Source: JBBQHM01 sp038323965 (GTDB lineage Bacteria; Verrucomicrobiota; Verrucomicrobiia; Chthoniobacterales; UBA10450). Taken from it: a stretch of DNA of 8,001 nt. The notes under the pieces were generated by a model. It was given only the letters and a program-made list of their open reading frames with translations. It was not told the DNA's origin and searched no databases. Below are positions 6,159 to 8,001 of this stretch, piece after piece. Position 1 is the first letter of the stretch; each line of letters opens with the position of its first letter. The stretch is from contig JBBQHM010000099.1 in NCBI GenBank assembly GCA_038323965.1, positions 1 through 8,001 of the forward strand, written 5' to 3'. Made by a program: the position numbers and the translations under genes.

Positions 6159-6160
6159 TC

Positions 6161-6180
6161 CCGCCGTCGCCCACCGGCGG
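6161..6180. other. GC-rich hairpin between the zinc-ribbon and LysM genes
   Basis: CCGCCG (6161-6166) pairs with CGGCGG (6175-6180) around an 8-base loop, starting 2 bases after the upstream stop codon. No U-run directly follows the stem (a short T4 lies about 15 bases later), so it is not a good intrinsic terminator. It may stabilise transcript ends or attenuate read-through. Support is the symmetry only. Confidence 0.35.
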
Positions 6181-6202
6181 CGCGAGTTGAATAATTTTCG
6201 TT

Positions 6203-7039
6203 ATGAAATGGCTCTTCGCCTTCTTCCTCGCCGTCGCGATCTTTGGGACGGCTGCCTATTTTAGTTACAACCTGGCGAAGCCGGCGATCGCGGTCCGACA
6301 GGAACAGAGCGGCGAAGTCTCAGCTGCGCCGACGCCCGATGTTAGCCTCGCGGAATTTCAAGCCGCGGCCAAGCTGCGACAGGATGGAAAGCTGGTGGAA
6401 GCGCGCGAAGCGCTCACGGCATTCATCAAGAAATATCCCAATGGCGCGCACGTGGACGAGGCGAAAGATGGGCTGGGCGCAGTGAACATCGACATTCTTT
6501 TCTCGCCGATTCCATCGCCGGAAAAACAGGAATACACCGTGAAGAAAGGCGACGTGATTAATCGCGTGGCGCAGAAGATGAAATCGACGCCTGAGTTGAT
6601 CATGCGGACGAACAACATGAACGGCACGATGCTGCACATCGGCGAGAAGCTGCAGATTTCGCATCCTGACTTCGAGATCCTTATTCAGCGCAAGCTAAAG
6701 CTGCTCGTCCTTGTGAATTACAAAGAGTTCTTCAAACAGTACCGGTTGCGTGAAGAAAAACTCTCACCGAAACAGCCGGCACGAATCACGACGAAAGTCG
6801 CCGAGATCATGGCGTGGAAAGGCGGCAAACGTGTCGGCTTCGGCACCCGTGAATACGCCACCAGCACGCGTTGGATCCGTCTCTCGGCGCCGGGTTATTA
6901 CCTCTACTCCCTGCCGGACGCGACTCATCCCGGACAGGACCAGCCGCCCCCGCCAACCGGTTTGGGCATGAATGCCGGCGACCTCGAAGAACTGAGCAGT
7001 CTTGTAAACAGCAGGACGCCTGTCACCATTACGGACTAG
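6203..7039 (+). CDS. LysM protein with degenerate L,D-transpeptidase-like domain
   Basis: This 278-residue protein starts with a signal peptide or membrane anchor (1-23, KWLFAFFLAVAIFGTAAYF). A TPR-like helical segment follows (about 48-92, AAKLRQDGKLVEAREALTAF), then a LysM peptidoglycan-binding domain (110-153, YTVKKGDVINRVAQKMKSTP ... GEKLQI). The last ~120 residues resemble the YkuD/L,D-transpeptidase fold: FEILIQRKLKLLVLV, PARITTKVAEIMAW, GTR-like segments, and the ending DLEELSSLVNSRTPVTI. The expected catalytic motifs are missing: where IHG is expected the sequence reads LYS (GYYLYS, 231-236), and where SHGCIR is expected it reads PPTGLG (250-255). I therefore infer a non-catalytic envelope protein that binds peptidoglycan. 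The ATG at 6203 is the natural start of the signal sequence; the Shine-Dalgarno is weak. accA begins 2 bp after the stop. Confidence 0.85.
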   Translation: MKWLFAFFLAVAIFGTAAYFSYNLAKPAIAVRQEQSGEVSAAPTPDVSLAEFQAAAKLRQDGKLVEAREALTAFIKKYPNGAHVDEAKDGLGAVNIDILFSPIPSPEKQEYTVKKGDVINRVAQKMKSTPELIMRTNNMNGTMLHIGEKLQISHPDFEILIQRKLKLLVLVNYKEFFKQYRLREEKLSPKQPARITTKVAEIMAWKGGKRVGFGTREYATSTRWIRLSAPGYYLYSLPDATHPGQDQPPPPTGLGMNAGDLEELSSLVNSRTPVTITD

Positions 7040-7041
7040 CG

Positions 7042-8001
7042 ATGATGGACGTCCAGCCGCTCGATTTCGAGAAACCCATTCTCGAACTGCAACGTCGTTT
7101 ACACGACCTGAAGGAACATTCCGACGAGCACGATTTCAGCATCGACTCCGAGATCGAAGCAATGGAGGCGAAGATCGTCGCCACGCGCCGGGAGATTTAC
7201 GAAAATCTTAGCGCCTGGCAGCGGGTGCAAATCGCGCGCCATGTCCAGCGACCCTACGCGCTTGATTACATTGAGCGCTGTTTCACGGATTGGGTAGAAC
7301 TTCGAGGCGACCGACTTTTCGCAGACGATAAGGCGATGCCATGCGGATTGGCCATGCTGGGCGATCGGCGATGTGTCGTCGTCACGAACCAGAAAGGGCG
7401 CAACACCAAGGAAAACGTGATGCGCAATTTTGGCTGCGCCTATCCGGAAGGTTATCGGAAAGCGCTGCGTCTCATGCGCATGGCGGAGAAATTCGGCATG
7501 CCGATTATCGCGTTGATCGATACTCCCGGCGCTTATCCCGGCATCGGTTCGGAAGAGCGCCATATCGCCGAAGCCATCGCGGTGAATCTCCGCGAGATGA
7601 TGTTGCTGCGCGTTCCGGTGATCGCCGCCGTGATTGGGGAAGGCGGCTCGGGCGGCGCGCTCGGGATCGGCGTGGCGGACCACGTCATGATTCTGGAAAA
7701 CGCCTACTACTCCGTCATCAGTCCCGAGGCGTGCTCCGCCATCCTGTGGAAAGATCGGCGGCACGCCCCGGAAGCGGCGGAAGCTCTAAAGCTGACTGCG
7801 CAGGATTTGATGAGCCTCAAAGTGGTTGACGAAATCGTGCCCGAACCTTACGGCGGCGCACATCGCGATCATGAAACTGCCGCTCGAACCTTGGGCGACG
7901 CGCTGCAAAAGAATCTCGAGCATTTGCTACAGAAACCGACCAAGGAATTGCTCGATACGCGCTACGATAAATTCCGTCGCCTCGGAAATTTCGCGGAAGG
8001 C
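7042..8001 (+). CDS. accA: Acetyl-CoA carboxylase carboxyltransferase subunit alpha (3' end missing)
   Basis: AccA, with AccD, transfers the carboxyl group from carboxybiotin to acetyl-CoA to form malonyl-CoA, the first committed step of fatty-acid synthesis, in the cytoplasm. The 320 codons present run without a stop to the window edge; E. coli AccA has 319 residues, so little should be missing. Family landmarks: LDFEKPILELQ near the start, ARHVQRPYALDYI, the crotonase-fold carboxyltransferase domain with NQKGRNTKENVMRNFG, LIDTPGAYPGIG (158-169), the oxyanion-region GEGGSGGALGIG (199-210), YSVISPEACSAILWK and VPEPYGGAHRD. Nothing looks damaged. ATG 7042 and ATG 7045 are adjacent in-frame starts; the LysM stop is 2 bp upstream, so translation is likely coupled, with no clear Shine-Dalgarno. 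AccD and the biotin carboxylase parts are not in the window. Confidence 0.97.
   Translation, partial: MMDVQPLDFEKPILELQRRLHDLKEHSDEHDFSIDSEIEAMEAKIVATRREIYENLSAWQRVQIARHVQRPYALDYIERCFTDWVELRGDRLFADDKAMPCGLAMLGDRRCVVVTNQKGRNTKENVMRNFGCAYPEGYRKALRLMRMAEKFGMPIIALIDTPGAYPGIGSEERHIAEAIAVNLREMMLLRVPVIAAVIGEGGSGGALGIGVADHVMILENAYYSVISPEACSAILWKDRRHAPEAAEALKLTAQDLMSLKVVDEIVPEPYGGAHRDHETAARTLGDALQKNLEHLLQKPTKELLDTRYDKFRRLGNFAEG

Noticed and set aside
6161..6200. Rho-independent terminator after the zinc-ribbon gene
   Set aside because: The hairpin is real but short, and no U-tract follows it directly, so it was listed only as a hairpin.
7099..7764. 221-codon open frame on the minus strand opposite accA
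   Set aside because: It lies wholly antisense to a convincing accA and its His/Arg-rich product resembles no family; it is a shadow of GC-rich codon bias.

Overview
The window looks like ordinary chromosome from a moderately GC-rich Gram-negative-type bacterium. An AsmA-like envelope protein and a LysM protein point to a double-membrane cell. The weak Shine-Dalgarno signals, the gene types and a dispersed 'SRGPSTSLGMT'-type repeat would suit a soil Verrucomicrobia (Chthoniobacterales-like) or a similar phylum, but this is inference and was not tested by phylogeny. No phage, plasmid, CRISPR, tRNA or rRNA signature was seen.

Layout. Minus strand, from high to low coordinates: an AsmA-like membrane-anchored protein (5150-2766), endonuclease IV nfo (2661-1720), and a short-chain dehydrogenase (1677-970). 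A separate two-gene unit follows: a Cys-rich DUF1326 protein (884-279), then a DUF2182 membrane protein running off the left edge (268-1). Plus strand, divergent from the AsmA gene: a DUF420 four-helix membrane protein (5199-5663), a DUF2007-like/zinc-ribbon protein (5706-6158), a LysM protein with a degenerate L,D-transpeptidase-like domain (6203-7039), and accA, the acetyl-CoA carboxylase carboxyltransferase alpha subunit (7042 to the right edge, stop codon not reached).

Most notable points. (1) nfo is bracketed by members of one short repeat family. A 29-bp unit and its inverted partner form an 82-bp hairpin-like element that supplies the most plausible nfo start codon. A second unit, with the same ends but a different palindromic core, is read through as the C-terminal tail of Nfo. 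(2) The DUF1326-DUF2182 pair is a probable metal- or thiol-handling unit of unknown function, with its own promoter-like sequence, a leader hairpin and the only canonical Shine-Dalgarno in the window. (3) The LysM protein seems to carry an L,D-transpeptidase fold in which both the catalytic His and Cys are replaced. (4) Two adjacent perfect 12-bp palindromes made from one 6-mer sit directly before the likely start of the DUF2007/zinc-ribbon gene.

Functionally the window mixes DNA repair (nfo), envelope lipid and peptidoglycan proteins (AsmA-like, LysM), membrane lipid precursor synthesis (accA) and possible metal or oxidase-related membrane proteins (DUF1326/DUF2182, DUF420). No defence system or secondary-metabolite cluster is visible.
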